Shown in pieces: positions 5,178 through 6,382 of a DNA stretch of 6,382 nucleotides. Numbering within the stretch: position 1 is the first letter of the stretch; each line of letters opens with the position of its first letter. The stretch is from Alphaproteobacteria bacterium. Lineage in GTDB: Bacteria > Pseudomonadota > Alphaproteobacteria > SMXP01. The translations under genes were made by a program, and so were the position numbers. The stretch spans positions 1-6,382 of the forward strand of contig JAJFIM010000233.1 in assembly GCA_021774995.1 (NCBI GenBank). Reading direction: 5' to 3'. The notes below the pieces were generated by a model. The model made no database searches. It saw nothing but the letters and a program-made list of their open reading frames with translations, and was not told the DNA's origin.

Positions 5178-6382
5178 ATGGTTGAGCTGACGAAGAGTTA
5201 TGTGTGCGGGATTGGCGATGACCCTCTGATCTATGAGACGATTGGGAATTATTTCGACGATGTGGCGGCTCGTTTTGGCGATAACACCGCCCTTATTGTC
5301 AGGCATCAGAATATCCGGTGGACGTATGCTGAGTATAAAGCTCAAATAGACGCGTTGGCGGCGGGCTTGTTGAATTTGGGGATAGAGCCTGGCGAACGCG
5401 TTGGGATATGGGGACCCAACAGTGCTGAATGGGCGGTGACGCAATTTGCGACGGCAAAAATCGGCGCAATTCTTGTCTGTATCAACCCGGCCTATCGATT
5501 GTACGAACTCGAATATGCGTTGAATAAAGTTGAGTGCCGCGCGCTTGTCACGGCGGACCGGTTTAAGAGCAGCCATTATATTGAAATGCTGCAGGAATTG
5601 GCGCCGGAGCTGACGGGTTGCGCGCCGGGCGCCCTTAACGCGAAACGCTTGCCTGATTTGCGAACCGTTATACGCATGGGCGCCGATCAGACGCGGGGCA
5701 TGTTGAATTATCGCGACGTTCTGGAGCTGGGAGGGGAAGCTGAGCGCCGTGAAATGGAGAAGCTGAAAAATATTTTAACCCCAGATGATCCCATCAACAT
5801 TCAATTCACCAGCGGCACAACGGGAAGCCCGAAAGGCGCGACGCTCACGTCCTGTAATATCCTCAACAATGGGTGGCTGTCAGGGTGCGCGATGAAATTC
5901 ACCCCTGAAGACAAATTGTGCATTCCCGTTCCGCTCTACCATTGTTTCGGTATGGTTTTGGGCAATCTTCTATGTGTGGCGCATGGCGCAACCGCCGTTT
6001 ACCCCGGTGAGGGATTTGATCCATCGGAAACATTAGCCGCGGTTCAAGATGAAAAATGCACGGCCCTTCATGGCGTGCCGACCATGTTTATCGCTGAACT
6101 CGATCACGCCAATTTCGATGACTATGACGTTTCATCTTTGCGCACGGGCATTATGGCGGGCGCGCCGTGCCCGGTGGAAGTGATGAATCGCGTGATCGAG
6201 GATATGGGGATGGAGCATATCCTGATCGGTTATGGGCAGACGGAGCTCAGCCCCATCAACCATCTGACATTGCCCGAAGATCCGATAGAAAAGCGCGTGA
6301 GCACGGTAGGCCGCGCCGTACCGCGCATAGAAGTCAAGATCACCTCCGATGACGGCCGTGTTGCGCCTGTTGGAGAAAAGGG
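5178..6382 (+). CDS. Acyl-CoA synthetase (AMP-binding), ACSF2-type, 3'-truncated by window end
   Basis: Adenylate-forming ligase predicted to activate a carboxylic acid, most likely a medium-chain fatty acid, with ATP and CoA to acyl-CoA. The frame is open from 5172/5178 to the window end, giving 401 codons of a protein that normally has about 550; this is window truncation, not a broken gene. Landmarks, numbered from ATG 5178, are RVGIWGPNSAEWAVTQFATA (res. 74-93), INPAYRLYELEYAL (102-115), the ATP-binding P-loop TSGTTGSPKG (211-220), YHCFGMVLGNLLC (254-266), LHGVPTMFIAELDH (297-310), LRTGIMAGAPCPVEV (321-335), and the adenylate motif GYGQTELSP (351-359). The HGVPTMFIAELDH and AGAPCP blocks are characteristic of the ACSF2/FadD35-like branch. 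The hinge and C-terminal catalytic lysine lie beyond the window. A strong terminator immediately upstream separates it from the valine cluster, so it probably has its own control. The exact substrate is unknown. Confidence 0.94.
   Translation, partial: MVELTKSYVCGIGDDPLIYETIGNYFDDVAARFGDNTALIVRHQNIRWTYAEYKAQIDALAAGLLNLGIEPGERVGIWGPNSAEWAVTQFATAKIGAILVCINPAYRLYELEYALNKVECRALVTADRFKSSHYIEMLQELAPELTGCAPGALNAKRLPDLRTVIRMGADQTRGMLNYRDVLELGGEAERREMEKLKNILTPDDPINIQFTSGTTGSPKGATLTSCNILNNGWLSGCAMKFTPEDKLCIPVPLYHCFGMVLGNLLCVAHGATAVYPGEGFDPSETLAAVQDEKCTALHGVPTMFIAELDHANFDDYDVSSLRTGIMAGAPCPVEVMNRVIEDMGMEHILIGYGQTELSPINHLTLPEDPIEKRVSTVGRAVPRIEVKITSDDGRVAPVGEK

Noticed and set aside
6167..6352. Plus-strand 61-codon frame inside the acyl-CoA synthetase
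   Set aside because: It overlaps the well-conserved adenylate-motif region of the synthetase in another reading frame and has no features of its own.
6360..6369. The 10-mer GTTGCGCCTG occurs at both ends of the window (1-10 and 6360-6369), suggesting a direct repeat
   Set aside because: It lies in unrelated coding sequence in both places, in different genes, and the match does not extend; chance similarity.
1..6382. Mobile element, CRISPR, toxin-antitoxin, phage or RNA gene content
   Set aside because: No transposase, integrase, spaced direct repeats, tRNA-like cloverleaf or toxin-antitoxin pair was seen on either strand; gene order and composition look like core metabolism.

Overview
The window looks like a chromosomal segment of an alphaproteobacterium: medium-to-high GC (roughly mid-50s by eye), dense same-strand genes, and protein motifs typical of the mitochondrial/alphaproteobacterial branched-chain amino acid catabolic enzymes. 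The assignment rests on general resemblance, not on a marker gene. All six recognisable genes and the one small unrecognised gene lie on the + strand.

Positions 1-3416 hold the distal valine degradation cluster. In order these are the 3' end of methylmalonate-semialdehyde dehydrogenase (mmsA), an isobutyryl-CoA dehydrogenase-type acyl-CoA dehydrogenase, a 3-hydroxyisobutyryl-CoA hydrolase, and 3-hydroxyisobutyrate dehydrogenase (mmsB). Together they take isobutyryl-CoA to methacrylyl-CoA (dehydrogenase), 3-hydroxyisobutyryl-CoA to free 3-hydroxyisobutyrate (hydrolase), 3-hydroxyisobutyrate to methylmalonate semialdehyde (MmsB), and that to propionyl-CoA (MmsA). The hydratase step that converts methacrylyl-CoA to 3-hydroxyisobutyryl-CoA is not encoded here. 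Spacing is tight: 24 nt, a 4-nt ATGA overlap, then 23 nt, which indicates one operon. A thiolase (3472-4659) follows after 55 nt and probably belongs to the same transcript. It would supply the thiolytic step of isoleucine, ketone or fatty acid breakdown.

Positions 4660-5144 are different. A 125-nt AT-rich stretch with a short inverted repeat leads into a GTG-started gene for a small, acidic, exported protein with four cysteines that I do not recognise. It is closed by a textbook intrinsic terminator (5111-5144).

From 5178 (or 5172) to the end of the window runs the first 401 codons of an ACSF2-type acyl-CoA synthetase (AMP-binding), cut by the window edge before its C-terminal lid domain. 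A 15-nt perfect palindrome sits between the terminator and this start and overlaps its likely ribosome binding site. It is the best candidate control element in the window.

No RNA genes, mobile elements, CRISPR arrays or phage genes are visible. Most of the window is ordinary central catabolism. The parts worth a second look are the small exported protein and the compact control region in front of the acyl-CoA synthetase. I found no evidence of a new multi-gene system.
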